Of a DNA stretch of 64,000 nt, positions 43,844 to 55,600 are shown piece by piece. Position numbers and translations under genes: made by a program. Under the pieces are notes generated by a model. The model was not told the origin of the DNA. It was given only the letters and a program-made list of their open reading frames with translations, and did not search any database. Every line of letters starts with the position of its first letter. Positions within the stretch are counted from its first letter, which is position 1. The DNA comes from Iodidimonas nitroreducens. GTDB lineage: Bacteria > Pseudomonadota > Alphaproteobacteria > Sphingomonadales > Rhodothalassiaceae. The stretch lies in assembly GCF_008579165.1 (NCBI RefSeq), contig NZ_BKCN01000002.1. One strand, given 5' to 3'.

Positions 43844-45764
43844 CTATTCCGCTGGTTGCTGTGCTGCCCGCTCGGCATTGGTAGGCAAATCACCGGAACG
43901 CACACGGGCCAGATAATCCTCGAGCATCCGCTTGACTTCAGACGACAGGATATAAAGCCCGATGATATTGGGCAGGGCCATGCCCAAAATCATGGCATCG
44001 GCAAAATCCATCACGCTGGTCAATTGCATGGATGAACCAATCACCAGAACCGAGAGAAATACGAGCTTGAAGATCGTGATCGGCAGTTTTTTATTGCCGC
44101 CCAGCAGATAGACGAAGGACCGCTCGCCATAGTAATACCAGGTGATCGATGTGGAAAAAGCAAAGAGCAGAACCGCAATCGACAGCACATAGGGAAACCA
44201 GTCAAAAACCGAGCAAAGGCCGCTGATGTGAGGGCGATGCCATCCGAGATTTCTGCTTCCAGATGCATATCGGTGATGATGATCACCAAAGCCGTCATGG
44301 TGCAGATGACAACGGTATCGATGAAGGGCTCCAGCAAAGCGACCAGTCCTTCGGCAACCGGTTCCTTGGTTTTGGCCGCAGAATGGGCAATCGCCGCCGA
44401 TCCAACCCCGGCTTCATTGGAAAAGCTGGCGCGGCGCAGGCCCTGCACCAGCACACCAACAAAACCGCCCGCAATCCCGATGGGGGCAAAGGCCCCGGCG
44501 ATGATCGCCCCGAAGGCGGACGGAATATGGCCGATATTCATCGCTAAAATGATGAGCGCGGATGTGACATATAAAATGCCCATCATCGGAACAAGGCGTT
44601 CAGTCACCCGGGTGATAGAGCGAATACCACCTATGATCACCAGCCCACGGCCCCGGCATAGATCAAGCCGATGATCCAGGTTTTCCCGCTCATGAAACTG
44701 TCGGGACCAAAGAGCGCCGGCACCATCACATCCATGAATTGCTGGGACGATTGATTGACCTGGAACATATTGCCCGCGCCAAAAGCCCCGCCAATGCACA
44801 GTATGGCAAACATAACGGCCAGAACCCGGCCCAATCCGCCCATGCCGCGCTTTTCCAGCCCCCGCGAGAGATAATACATCGGGCCGCCGGAAACGACGCC
44901 ATTTTCATCGATCTTGCGATATTTAACACCCAGGGTGCATTCAACGAATTTGGATGTCATGCCAAACAGCCCGGCCAATATCATCCAGAATGTAGCTCCC
45001 GGTCCGCCAATGGAAATGGCAATGGCAACCCCCGCGATATTTCCCAGCCCCACGGTACCAGAAAGGGCCGCCGTCAGTGCCTGGAAATGGGTCACCTCGC
45101 CGGGGTCTTTGGGATTGTCATATTTACCGCTGACAATGCGGAAAGATTGCACAAAACCACGCAGATTGATGAAGCGCATTTTAAAGGTGAAGAAAATGGC
45201 ACCAATCAAAAGCCACAAAACGATGAAGGGAATGCCGATGGCCCCATTATCCAGCGCCTTGACAAATAATCCCGATGCCAGCGGGGTAAAGGACGCGTTC
45301 TGATCGCTGGAAACCAAAAGATTGATAACATTGCGTTCGCGTTCGAGGCTGATGCCACTATCTGCGAAATCATTTAAAATAGCAGTTTCCAGATTGGCGG
45401 CTGTTTCGCTGCCGGTGGCGGCCCTTTGCACAGCATTATGGCCGGGGCAGACCAATCCATCGCTATCAATTTCATAAATCCGGCTTTGGCCCGCAATCGA
45501 AATACTCAAACGGTCGCTTTCCAAAAGCCGGGTTTCACTGACCCTTATGGCCCCTGTGGATTGATCTTGTCCGCCTTTGATGGGGATCGGGTAAAAGATG
45601 AAATTTGAAACAGCATCTGTGATCGGGCTGACCAGCGCATTGATCTTTTCATCGACACTCAATTCAGGGGGGGTGCATTGATCCGGCGGGGCGGCAGATA
45701 CCGGATTTGAGCCGGAAAACCAGAAAAGAAGAGCCGATGTAACGGCTATGGTCGCAATCTTCAT
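43844..45764 (-). CDS. AGCS-family sodium/amino-acid symporter with exported insertion (two 1-base breaks)
   Basis: A symporter of about 640 residues after two corrections, of the alanine or glycine:cation type. The core motifs are present: TALSGTVGLGNIAGVA, GPGATFWMILAG, GGPMYYLSRGL, SFSNEAGVGSAAIAHSAAK. Bases are missing near 44643 and 44209; restoring them joins GLIYAGAVG to LVIIGGIRSITR, and SAAFARV to FDWFPYVLSIAV. The protein opens with a signal-peptide-like segment (residues 1-25) and carries about 115 hydrophilic residues (62-176, with Cys30 and Cys106) before the first transport helix. Most AGCS proteins lack this. Its substrate is not predictable. Confidence 0.88.
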
Positions 45765-46006
45765 GAACGCCTCACAATTATTTTTGCCCCAAACGGCTTT
45801 GTATGCATTTTATGGTGCATTTGGTAACGCAACCGCCACTCTATCATACCATCTGACAGACGAGGGACGAACAGAATGCCCCGCCTTATCGTCTGGTTTT
45901 TGGCCCACCGAATGGGCATTGGCGGAGATGCTAGCCGCTTGGCATCCGAAGCACAACAAAACCGTCATTATTTTGTCGGACTGAGGCCATAAAGGTGAAG
46001 GCGGGA
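45765..46006. other. Spacer between the symporter and bactofilin genes
   Basis: About 240 bases between two minus-strand genes. It should hold the symporter promoter. I see no RNA gene, repeat or convincing terminator. Confidence 0.4.
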
Positions 46007-46641
46007 TCAGGAAGTTCTTTGTTTTTCCCGTGATGGGCCATCGGCCCCAGAGGGAGCAGAGCCTGCTGGTCCAGAGCCTGCTGAGCGGCCATAAAGGCCC
46101 GCACCTAAAGGGCGACCATCGGGGTAGACCGGATCTTTTTGCCGGCCAGAACGATCTGTCTGACGATCTGACTGGCGATCTGTCTGGCGATCCGCAGGGC
46201 GTAAGTCCCCTTCATTGCTGGCTGATTGAGGCTCAGGCTGTTCAACGGGATCGGCCTTGCTTGCGGTTTCTTCTTTCAGCGGATTATCCACATGCACGAT
46301 CTTGCCGGATAATTTCGCACCGGCCTCAACAGATAAAGATTGATGCAAAATATCGCCCGTAACATGGGCCGTTTTTTCAAGCCGCACGGCATGGCCGCGA
46401 ATTTCACCATCCACAGTGCCCCTGATGGTCACAGTCGAAGCCCGGATGGTGCCCAAAATACTGCCGCAATCCCCCACGGTCAAAGAATCGCAGGTCACAT
46501 CACCCTTGATATTGCCATCGAGCTGAATTTCACCCGGGCTATCGATATTGCCCAGAATCTCAACAGCCTTGCTGATAATCGAGGGGCCCCCGATAGGCTG
46601 CTGTCCCGTTTTCCATTGGGTACTGGATCAATTTTCTTCAT
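46007..46641 (-). CDS. Bactofilin (1-base break at 46587-46591)
   Basis: A bactofilin of 211 residues after correction. As read, the start MKKIDPVPNGKRDSSLSG and the body starting GDVTCDSLTVGDCGSI lie in different frames. Adding one G to the run at 46587-46591 joins them through GPSIISKAVEILGNIDSPGE, which is the expected first part of the beta-helix. The repeats through TVDGEIRGHAVRLE and the Gly/Val pattern are typical. After about residue 125 the tail is disordered and includes a DRQTDRQSDRQTDR repeat. Bactofilins polymerise into cytoskeletal filaments that shape the wall. The ATG at 46641 overlaps the end of the M23 peptidase gene, a usual partner. Confidence 0.88.
46153..46190. repeat. 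12-bp repeat x3 in the bactofilin tail
   Basis: Three 12-bp units beginning at 46153, 46165 and 46177, each starting gatctg, with small differences. They encode the D-R-Q-(T/S) repeat on the minus strand. Units are a multiple of three, so copy changes keep the frame. Confidence 0.8.
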
Positions 46642-48061
46642 ATCTGCCTTGCTGGAGCGCTTGAACATCGAGAGCGGCCTCAATAAAGGGCAAGGGATCG
46701 ACAAGAGCACCATTGAACCAGACTTCCCAATGCAGATGCGTACTTGTTGATCGACCTGTTGATCCCATTTCACCAATCTTCTGACCGGGTTTGACGATTT
46801 CCCCGGAATTTACGCTTAAACTGCGCATATGGCCATAACGTGTCCGAAAACCATTGCCATGATCAATTTCCACCATCAGCCCATAAGCCGGCTTGCGCCT
46901 AGAAGTGACCACGGTTCCGGCGGCGGCGGCCATGATCGGCTCGCCCCGCCAGCCCGCCATATCAAGGCCGGAATGATCCGCCCAGCTTTTACGAAAAGGA
47001 TCGATCCGGGCGCCGAAATGGCTGCTGATATAATATTTTGCCGCAGGGATATGGGATGGGATATTCGCGATTGCCTGATCGATCAGGCTGCGTTGAAATA
47101 CCAATTCCCCAAGTTTTTGAAAGACTTTTGAAAAAATAGATGGGTCGGCGCTCGTAAAAGGTCCGCCAGTGCCGGTTTGCGGTTCCATTTTCTTGAGCAA
47201 AGCATCATAGGGAATACCCAGACTGGCGATCACCTCATGTCTGCGCTCGATATTTTCTTGTTCGGCAAGGATCAGCGCTTGGGCCTTTCGATTCTGATTG
47301 CGCTCAACCCGATCAAGTTTTTCGATAATGAGATCAAAGCTTTCAGAAATAGATGTGACTGCCTCTGACGAGGAAGGACGTGATCTGAGATCAAGCGTTG
47401 GGGCGGCCTGTGCGTCGGAAATCACCAATCCGCCCATCGCCGCATTTGCAAAATTAGCGGCTTTCCACTGCGCGCCGGAAGGTCTCAGACGGGCGCTTTC
47501 ATTCAGGCGATCACCTTGGGTCGATGAAAGGTCGTCCTCTGCCGGTTCCTTGTCGGTTTCATGGGCTTTATCCATACCCACATCTGCGGCATCGGACGTG
47601 TTTTGAAGATTAAGGGGAGGACGCATCACAAGCGGCCCATCGAGCAATGGATAGCCCGCTGCATCCTGATTAGATTGCTGTGAAACAGCCGCCTTCAGGG
47701 TGGCTGAGGGGGCCAGTTTTTCAAGAAATTTTTGTCGGGCTTCCAGGCGCTCGGCCCGATCAAGGGCGCTGCTTTTCAGGCGTTCCAATTCAACCAGCAG
47801 GGAATTCAACTCGTGAGAGACATATTTCAATTCCTGTTGCTTGGTGGCTACCCGATTATCATCGGTGAGATAGGAAATGGATGCGGTCAAGGTCCAGCCC
47901 ACGAGCCCAAGGGCGATCACTGAAACCGATGCCTGAAACAAAGGTGACAGGCGCGCAAATCGCACTTCGCCGCGGGTACGGAAAAAAATCTGGCGTTCGG
48001 GAAATGCCCGCTCAAAAAGCTGCGTTGCCTGACGCAGGATATGCTCTTTGTGGATACGCAA
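46628..48061 (-). CDS. M23 metallopeptidase, membrane-anchored
   Basis: A 477-residue murein endopeptidase of the LytM/M23 type. One membrane segment lies at about residues 43-64 (ASVSVIALGLVGWTLTA). A long coiled-coil and linker region follows, and the M23 domain occupies the last 130 residues, with zinc motifs HSGLD and HLHWEV and an RYGHM stretch. All zinc ligands are present. Its 3' end overlaps the bactofilin start by 14 bases. In several proteobacteria an M23 peptidase is coded with bactofilin and acts with it to shape the cell, as with Csd1-type enzymes in Helicobacter. That is the likely role here. Confidence 0.92.
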   Translation of the reverse strand: MRIHKEHILRQATQLFERAFPERQIFFRTRGEVRFARLSPLFQASVSVIALGLVGWTLTASISYLTDDNRVATKQQELKYVSHELNSLLVELERLKSSALDRAERLEARQKFLEKLAPSATLKAAVSQQSNQDAAGYPLLDGPLVMRPPLNLQNTSDAADVGMDKAHETDKEPAEDDLSSTQGDRLNESARLRPSGAQWKAANFANAAMGGLVISDAQAAPTLDLRSRPSSSEAVTSISESFDLIIEKLDRVERNQNRKAQALILAEQENIERRHEVIASLGIPYDALLKKMEPQTGTGGPFTSADPSIFSKVFQKLGELVFQRSLIDQAIANIPSHIPAAKYYISSHFGARIDPFRKSWADHSGLDMAGWRGEPIMAAAAGTVVTSRRKPAYGLMVEIDHGNGFRTRYGHMRSLSVNSGEIVKPGQKIGEMGSTGRSTSTHLHWEVWFNGALVDPLPFIEAALDVQALQQGRYEEN

Positions 48062-48226
48062 AAGACTGATCTATCCCTATGAACTGTATTTCTGCTTTGC
48101 CTGAAACTGAAAGCCACAAGAGCCTTATGTTATGGGCAGATGATTTGCAAATGCCTTAACAAGATAAGCAATTGTTCTCAATTCATTCATGTTCCTGATA
48201 TAAATGACCGTCAAAATACCCAAAGA

Positions 48227-49066
48227 TCAAGGCTTTTCAGCGGTTTGAGGTGCCAGCGGCTGGTAAAAGCTTTCTGCCAGCCCGGCTTTGCTGCGGGCTT
48301 CCACATTAAAGGGCGGCTTTAAAGCACCGCGAAAATAGCGGGTGACAAGGGATTGAAAGCTTTTTTCGGGATCAAGGCCAAGCCTTTCACAGTGCCAGTG
48401 AAACCAGCGCGCCCCTGCAGCCACATGGCCGATTTCATCATGATAAATGGTCGAAAGCGCTTCTACGCTTTCCGAATCACCCATGGATTGGAACCGCGCA
48501 ATCATGGATGGGGTGACATCAAGGCCCCGTGCCTCCAAAACCAAAGGCACCACCGCAAGGCGGGCTTCAAAACAATCCGCAGTGTTGATGGCCGCCTCCC
48601 ACAGCCCATCATGGGCGGGCAGCTCGCCATAAGCCGAGCCATAAGCGATCAAACGATCTGATATCAGCATGAAATGGCGGGCTTCATCATCGGCAACCCC
48701 CACCCAATCATCCAGAAAATCACGGGGCATATCCGCGCCAAAACGGGCAATCAGATCCCAGGCGAGATCGATGGCATTCAATTCGATATGGGCCACGGCA
48801 TGAAGCAGGGCGATGCGGGTGGCAAGGCTTCCGGCTTTGCGCCTGCGGGGCATTTCACCGGGTGGCAAAAGCTGCGGTTTTTGCGGTCGACCGGGGCGGG
48901 CGGGCAGGGCTTTGGGAAAGGATGCCACCAGCGCACCGGCTTGCCACAGGCTGGCGGCTTCCCGGCTTTTGCGGGCTTTCAGGATGGCATCATCACAGCC
49001 CAGCACCTGAGCCGCCATGGCCCCCAGAGTTTGGGTCGGCGCATTCGTCATTGCGGAATTAAACAT
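48227..49066 (-). CDS. Ferritin-like DUF455 protein
   Basis: A 279-residue helical protein of the DUF455 ferritin-like family. It has a four-helix core, with metal-type Glu and His residues at AHIELNAIDLAWD, DDEARHFMLI, FEARLAVVPLVLE and YHDEIGHVAAG. These are the E-x-x-H pairs expected of a di-iron or di-manganese site. The biochemical role is unknown, though several members are linked to tRNA modification (MiaE-like) or stress. A Leu/Ala-rich N-terminus and the basic linker PGRPQKPQLLPPG precede the core. The gene start is tentative, since no strong ribosome site is visible. Confidence 0.82.
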   Translation of the reverse strand: MFNSAMTNAPTQTLGAMAAQVLGCDDAILKARKSREAASLWQAGALVASFPKALPARPGRPQKPQLLPPGEMPRRRKAGSLATRIALLHAVAHIELNAIDLAWDLIARFGADMPRDFLDDWVGVADDEARHFMLISDRLIAYGSAYGELPAHDGLWEAAINTADCFEARLAVVPLVLEARGLDVTPSMIARFQSMGDSESVEALSTIYHDEIGHVAAGARWFHWHCERLGLDPEKSFQSLVTRYFRGALKPPFNVEARSKAGLAESFYQPLAPQTAEKP

Positions 49067-49080
49067 GCGATCACACCAAA

Positions 49081-49148
49081 GCCATCATCACGCTAAGGCC
49101 ATCATCACGCTAAGGCCATCATCACGCCAAGGCCATAATCAAGCTAAG
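49081..49148. repeat. 17-bp tandem repeat x4 over the bcp stop
   Basis: Four copies of gccatcatcacgctaag begin at 49081, 49098, 49115 and 49132; the third and fourth have one and two changes. The last copy contains the bcp stop codon. The array fills the space between bcp and the DUF455 start. No unique spacers, so not CRISPR. Confidence 0.9.
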
Positions 49149-49627
49149 GATTGGCAGGCGGCCAGAACCTCATCGGCATGGCCCTTTACCTTCACCTTGG
49201 GCCAGAGATGGGCAATTTTGCCCTCCCGGTCGATCAGAAAGCTCGATCTGTTGATGCCCATATAGCTGCGGCCGTACATCTGTTTTTCCTGCCATACGCC
49301 ATAGCGTTCGCACAGATCGCCCTTTTCATCTGATAAGAGCCGGATTTTAAGATCCTGCTTGGCAATGAAATTGTCATGCTTTTTGACGGAATCTTTTGAA
49401 ACGCCAAGAACCACTGTATCGGCGGCATCGAATTCCGCTTTGAGGCGGCTGAAATCCTTGGCTTCGGTGGTGCAGCCGGGGGTGTTGTCCTTTGGGTAGA
49501 AATACAATACCAGCTTCCGGCCCTTGAAATCGGCAAGGCGCAAAGTGTCTCCACCATCTGCGGGCAGGGAAAAATCGGGGGCGTTGTCGCCGATTGCGGG
49601 GCCCGTTGCGGATGGATTGTCGGTCAT
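49139..49627 (-). CDS. bcp: Peroxiredoxin of the BCP/PrxQ class
   Basis: A 162-residue peroxiredoxin. The peroxidatic Cys is in YPKDNTPGCTTEAKDF, and no Cys stands at the classic PrxQ resolving site five residues later (Thr-Glu-Ala-Lys). It may thus work as a one-Cys enzyme or use Cys109 or Cys159. PxxxTxxC spacing and the Arg in MGINRSSFLI are present. BCP reduces hydrogen peroxide and lipid peroxides with thioredoxin. Its start overlaps the glnE stop by four bases. The 3' end lies in a 17-bp tandem array. Confidence 0.93.
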   Translation of the reverse strand: MTDNPSATGPAIGDNAPDFSLPADGGDTLRLADFKGRKLVLYFYPKDNTPGCTTEAKDFSRLKAEFDAADTVVLGVSKDSVKKHDNFIAKQDLKIRLLSDEKGDLCERYGVWQEKQMYGRSYMGINRSSFLIDREGKIAHLWPKVKVKGHADEVLAACQSLA

Positions 49628-52537
49628 GAAACTGTCTCGCTTTCCTGTGCTTGGCGGTGTTGACCCAGATAATGATGATAAATTTGCTTCACATCGGCAA
49701 GCCCGGTCATTAATTGCTCTTGGGTGTGTGCGAAATCCGTGGCTTGGGTTGCCCGGGCAAGCACGGCGCGCAATTCGGGCGGAAAGCTGCGCTCATCAGG
49801 CTCGCCGGTCAAGGTCAATCGCAAGATGCTTTGGATGGCATGGAAATGGGCATGGGCCGTTTTCAGCTTATCCCCAGCATCTGATGTCAGCGCCTTGATG
49901 GCGATCAGATGATCGATGCAATCATCAAGCCTTGGGGTGAAGATTGTTTGCTGCTTTTGGCCATGGCGCAATAACAGATATTGGATGATGAACTCCATAT
50001 CGATCAGCCCGCCCCGCACATGTTTCAGGCTCCAGGGATTTTCCGTTGAAAATTGCGCGGCAAGCCTTTCCCGCATGGAAAAAACCGCAGGCATCAGGGC
50101 CTTCGGATCATGGCCGGCGGTGAGGGTGCTGTGAATGTTGCGCCTGATATTATCGGCCATGCTATCGGGCGTGGCCACCAGCCGGGCCCGGGTCAGGGCC
50201 ATATGCTCCCATGTCCAGGCGGCATCGCGATAATAATCGGCAAAGGTTTTCAAGGTGACAACCAGTGGCCCCGCATTGCCCGATGGCCGCAGCCGGGTAT
50301 CCACCTCCCATAGCCGCCCTTCGGATGTTAGCGCCGTGAAGGCGGTTAAAAGTGCTTGCCCCAGGCCGCTGAAATAGCGCGAGGGCCCCACTTGTCTCGG
50401 GCCGTCGGATTGTTGGGCATCGCCCGCCACATCATAAAGAAACACCAGATCAAGATCAGAGCCGAAAGACAATTCCCGGCCGCCATATTTTCCCATCGCC
50501 ACGATGCCTAAAGCCCCGCCGGGAAAACGCCCGAAACGCTCGGCATACTGATCCACAACCCGGGGCAGCAGCGTTTCCATCACGCATCGGCCAGATTGGT
50601 CATCGACAGGCTGGTTTCACGCACATTGCAAATGGCTTCAAGCGCCTGCACCCCAAGCTGAAATTTGCGCTCATCAGTCCAGCGCCGCACGATATCGAGA
50701 ATATCCTGATAATCCCGCGCCCTTTTGAGGGCGGTTTCCAGATCCGCGCGCAAGGCCTGTTGATCGGGCAGGGGCGCAAAAAAATCGGGATCAAGGATCG
50801 CATCCACCAGATGCGGATGGCGGGCCATGTTTTCGGCTAAAGCGGGGGCGATTCCCATGATCCGCGCCACCAGCCGAAAGAGCGAAGGATTCGATTGAAA
50901 GAGCGAGAAAATCTGAACACCCGCAGGCAGTTGGGCGATGAAGCTATCAAATCGACTGAGGGCGCGATCCGGCTGCTGGGTGCCGGAAAAGGCTTCCAAA
51001 AGCGGCTTTAGGCAATGCGATAAAAGCTTGCGCGCCCGGGCCGTTTTCAAGGCCCGATAGCGGCCCCTTTGCCAGCGGTCGATCACCTGCACCATATCGG
51101 ATGGATTGGCAAAGCCCAGCTCTTCGAGCAAGGATAGCAGCGCCGCCTCATTTGGATATCCACTGTCTTCCGTTTCATCACCGGCGGGCAATAGGGCTTC
51201 ATAATGCCGGCTGACAGGGTCCAGATGATTTTTGAGTGCGCTGTGCAAAGCATCGGGGGATGTGAACCCACAAAAACAGGCGATTCGCGCCAGATCATCG
51301 GGTTGCTCGGGAATTTTATGGGTTTGCGCATCATGGATCATTTGCAGGCGATGTTCGATCATCCGCAAAAATTGATAGGCCTGGGCCAGTTCATCCCGCT
51401 CGATAGCCTTGATCCGGTTGTGCTGCACCAGATGATCAAGTGTTTCCAGAGTTGCTTTGCTGCGTAAGGCAGGGTTTCTGCCCCCGGCTATGAGTTGATT
51501 GATCTGGGTGAAAAATTCAATCTCACGAATGCCGCCCCGACCCAGCTTCACATCAAATCCCGGGAGCTGAAAGCGCCCTTTTCATGATGATGATGACGAT
51601 GGATCTGGTTTTTGATGCGGTGAATATCCTCAATGGCCGCAAAATCCATCGAACGCCGCCAGATGAACGGCGATAATCTTTGCAGATAGGCGGCGCCTGC
51701 CTTGCGATCACCGGCACAGACCCGGGCCTTGATCATGGCGGCCCGCTCCCATGGCTGGGCAAGGCTTTGATAATAGGATTCCGCCGCCCCCACCGATAAA
51801 GCAATGGATGTGGCCCCGGGGTCGGGCCGCAACCGAAGATCGGTGCGAAACACATAACCATAAGCCGTGCGGGCATCAAGAATCCGCACCAGATCCTGGG
51901 TGATCCTGATCATGCAATCAGATAGGGAACGCGGGCCCGTGGCTTGCGCGATTTCCTCGTCATATAAAACGATCAGATCGATATCGCTGGAATAATTAAG
52001 TTCATGCGCTCCCAGCTTGCCCATGGCCAGCACGAAATATCCGCAATTTTCGGGTTTGTCGCCATCGTTCCCAGCTTTCAATTCACCTTTCTGGATGCGA
52101 TCGAGCAAAAGAAACTGCACCGCCGATTCGATGGAGAGATCAGCATAATCTGATAAGGCGCGGGTGATTTTGCCTAAATCCCACTGACCCGAAAGATCGG
52201 CTGCCGCCACCAAAAGGGCCATCCGCATTTTGGCGATCCGCAGGCACTGCATCAGTTGATCGAGATTTGCAGCCGAATATGTCTGTTGCCGCACGTCTTC
52301 ATACTGTGCCGTCCATGCCGCATCCGGGCCAAGGGATAGCATTGCTAGCAAAGCATCCGGGCACATTTGTAAGAGCCGTGCCAGAAAGGGGCTGTTGCCC
52401 GCCATGGCGTGAACCAGCGCTTTGGTTTCGGCTTGTTTCAAAAGGGCCAGATCTTTGGGATCATCGCTTGTCTTCAAAAGCGCGTCATATGCATCTGCCG
52501 CTTTGATCTGATCATAGGGGGGTGCTATGGCAGGCAT
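49624..52537 (-). CDS. glnE: Bifunctional glutamine synthetase adenylyltransferase/deadenylase (two 1-base breaks)
   Basis: A 971-residue GlnE after two corrections. The N-terminal deadenylase domain carries NYSSDIDLIVLYDEE; the C-terminal adenylyltransferase domain carries SFGSDLDLVFLYD. Bases are missing near 51569, where KGAF should continue QLPGFDVKLGRGGIREIE, and near 50583, where NLADA should continue VMETLLPRVVD. Each of the three readable parts is otherwise a perfect continuation. GlnE switches glutamine synthetase activity by adenylylation in response to PII and nitrogen status. The start is the ATG at 52537 (MPAIAPPYDQ), with AGGA ten bases before it. bcp follows with a four-base overlap. 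Confidence 0.93.
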
Positions 52538-52680
52538 CTGGCTCTTTTCCTGATCTGATCGCAAAATCATGGATCAGACAATGCGGAAATCGGCATGATC
52601 GGGTCAAGTCCCGTTCGGAGTCCGGTCATATCAGGGCCATGATTTTAGTTGATAGAAAGTTCTGTTCTGGAGAGACCCGC

Positions 52681-55600
52681 GTGCGCCGATGGCTGAAATC
52701 AACCGCCTTTTTTATCATCGCTGTGATTGTGGTGATTGCGCTGGGGGCTGCGGCCTTAATGATCAGATTGAGCTTGAAGCCTCTCTCGCTCGGACCTTTT
52801 TCTGATCAAGCAGCGATTTTTATTAATGATCTCTATCCCGATTTTGCCGTAGATTTTTCCCGGGCTGCGCTTTTTTGGAACCGGGATGAAAACCGCCTTG
52901 AAATTACCTTATCGGATGTAGCCCTGTCCCTGGTTGACGAATCCGGTGATGAAAATGATGCGAAGCTGCCATCGTTGATCATTTATTGCGAGGCAAGCGC
53001 CCTTTTGCAGGGACAATTTCGCCCGCTGAATATCATCATCGAAGAGGCCGATGTGCGCATTGGCTGGTCGGCGCAAAGGCTGGATGCCCTTTTGCGCGGC
53101 GAAAGCCGGGCGACTGATGTTGCTGAAAGCGCTGATAAAAACGCTGATGATGGTGCTCTCGATCTTGAAATGCCGGCGCTTTTGAAAACGGTGATTGATC
53201 AGTTGACGGATGAAGTGAGCCCCGATGCCCCTTTTTCCTCCCTTGTTCAATTGGAAATCAAAAGCGCGCACATAGAATTGCAAGAACGCCCATCCGGGGT
53301 GATCTGGACCATACCCGATGCCGCCTTGCAATTTCGCCGGGCCGGAGAAGCTCAGTTAAATGTAAATGGGCAGGGCCAGATCATTGCGAATAACAAGGGT
53401 CCAGCCGGTGCCATCAGCTTTGAAGGTCGCGTTTTCGGGAAGGACGGCCGGCGCCAATTTGATGCCCGCTTGACCGATCTGCGCTTGCCTGCTCTGGCGC
53501 GCGGTATTGATAAACTCGCGTTTTTTCTTGGTCTTGAGATGCCCCTGAGCACGGATTTGCATCTTGATCTGTCTGCAAAGCCCGAGCGAACATTGGCGAT
53601 CATGCTTGATCTGCGGGCGGGTAGTGGGGCTTTGGCGATCAGCCCATGGTATGATGCGCCCCGGGCTTTTGACGAATTGGCGGCATCGCTTTTATATGAC
53701 AGCAAAAGCCGATTGCTGGAGGTGACCGGCCTTTCGGCACGTTTTGCCCAAACAGAATTATTTTTATCCGGTCAGGTTATGCCCGGCCGCAAAGGGCCGC
53801 CCGCAATCAATTTAAAAGGCGGATTTTCGCAATTGCGGGTGCAGGATCTGGCCGAATACTGGCCCAATGATCTGTCCTCGGGAGCACGGCGCTGGATCGC
53901 TGAGAATATGCCCAAAGGCCGCCTTCATGATGGCAATCTTATCTTGAACCTCAAGGCCGCAGATTGGCAGGCCGAAAGCCTGAGCAATGAACAATTCAGC
54001 CTCAATTTTAAATTTGAAAAACTTGAGGCCCATGTTTTAAGGCCGATGCCGCCCATCCTCGATGCTTCGGGCGAGGGCACATTATCGGCGCGCGATCTGA
54101 TGCTGCAGATCAAGGGTGGCGCGGCTGATGGCTTGCCGGTGGCTGGATCACAGGTGCATCTTTATGATTTTGATCAGCCCGGCCCACAAATGGCCAGCAT
54201 TGCTTTGAAAGTTGAGGCCCCGCTTCCCGATATTCTGCGGCTGATCGATTATGAACCCTTGGGCTATACCACGTCTTTTGGTTTAGAGGCGGATCGCCTG
54301 ATAGGTGATGGCCAGCTTGTGGCGCAGCTTGATTTTCCGCTGGTGAAAGAATTGTCTTTGGATGATGTGGGGATCGATGTGCAGGCGACTGTGCAAAAGC
54401 TTGCGATCCCCGATCTTTTTGCCCAAAAACCTTTAGAAGACGGCAATCTTGATCTGCATATTGATCGCTATGGCCTGAAGGCTGCGGGCACCGCTCGGCT
54501 GGGCGCGGCCGATCTTGATATCATCTGGAAGGAAAATTTTAGCGCCGAAGATGGGGCCTTGTCTTCGGATTTTACCATCACATCATCTTTTGATCGCGCG
54601 ATTTTGGCCAATCTGTTTTTTGATCCTGCGCCCTATTTTTCCGGCACGGGTAAAGCCGAGATCACCCTGCAAGGCCGTGGCCCTGAAATCGAAAAGGGGC
54701 AGGTGGCCCTGAATTTGGATGATGCGATTTTGGCGGTGGAGCCTTTGGGCTGGCATAAGCCCGCCGAGATGGCCGCAACATCAAGCTTTTCCATCGATTT
54801 CAGTGATGAGGATCAAATCCATTTTGAACAGATCAGGATGCAATCGCCGGATGGCGCGCTTTCCGGTTCGATTGATCTGGCCGGAGATGGTCGTTTTCTA
54901 TCCGCCGATTTTCCCCTTTGGCGCATGGGTAAAACCGATATCAGCGCCAGATTATCTATGAAGGATCAGGCCTATATCCTTGATGTGGATGGGAAAAGCC
55001 TGGATTTAAGGGGGCTTTTGAAATCCTTGGGCGCGCGCTTAGGCTCGCCTGACCAATCATCAGCACAAACAGCCGATGAGCAGCCGATAGAGCCATATCC
55101 TTTGCCTTTGATCTGGAAAGGCTTGTGGCGCTGGATGGTATCAGTTTTTATGATCTGGCTATTTCCGGCCGCCATGATGGGCAGATTGTGCGGGCTTTGA
55201 ACCTATCGGCCAAAACAGGGGAGGATGAAGCCCAGAATGACGAGGCTTTATATCTGCGCCTGATGCCAGCGGATAATGGGAAAGCGGACAATAAGGATGG
55301 TCGAAGCCTTGTTTTGTCGTCTGGCAATGCAGGACAAACACTGAAGGGGCTGGGCATTTTTCCCAATGCCGAGGGGGGCGCTTTGGATATGCGCGCCGAT
55401 CTTTCCCTTGTTGAAGGGAATCTGGCAGCCAGTGGCGAGGCCAGATTGAGCGATGTAACCCTTCATCAATCACAGAATGAAACTCTTTCGGGCGATGCGG
55501 GCAGCGGGCTGGAGGACTATATCGGCCCGGGAGGGCTGGTTTTTGATGACATGCGGGTGCCCTTCAGCCTGCAAAACGGGATTGTGGATATTGATGGGGC

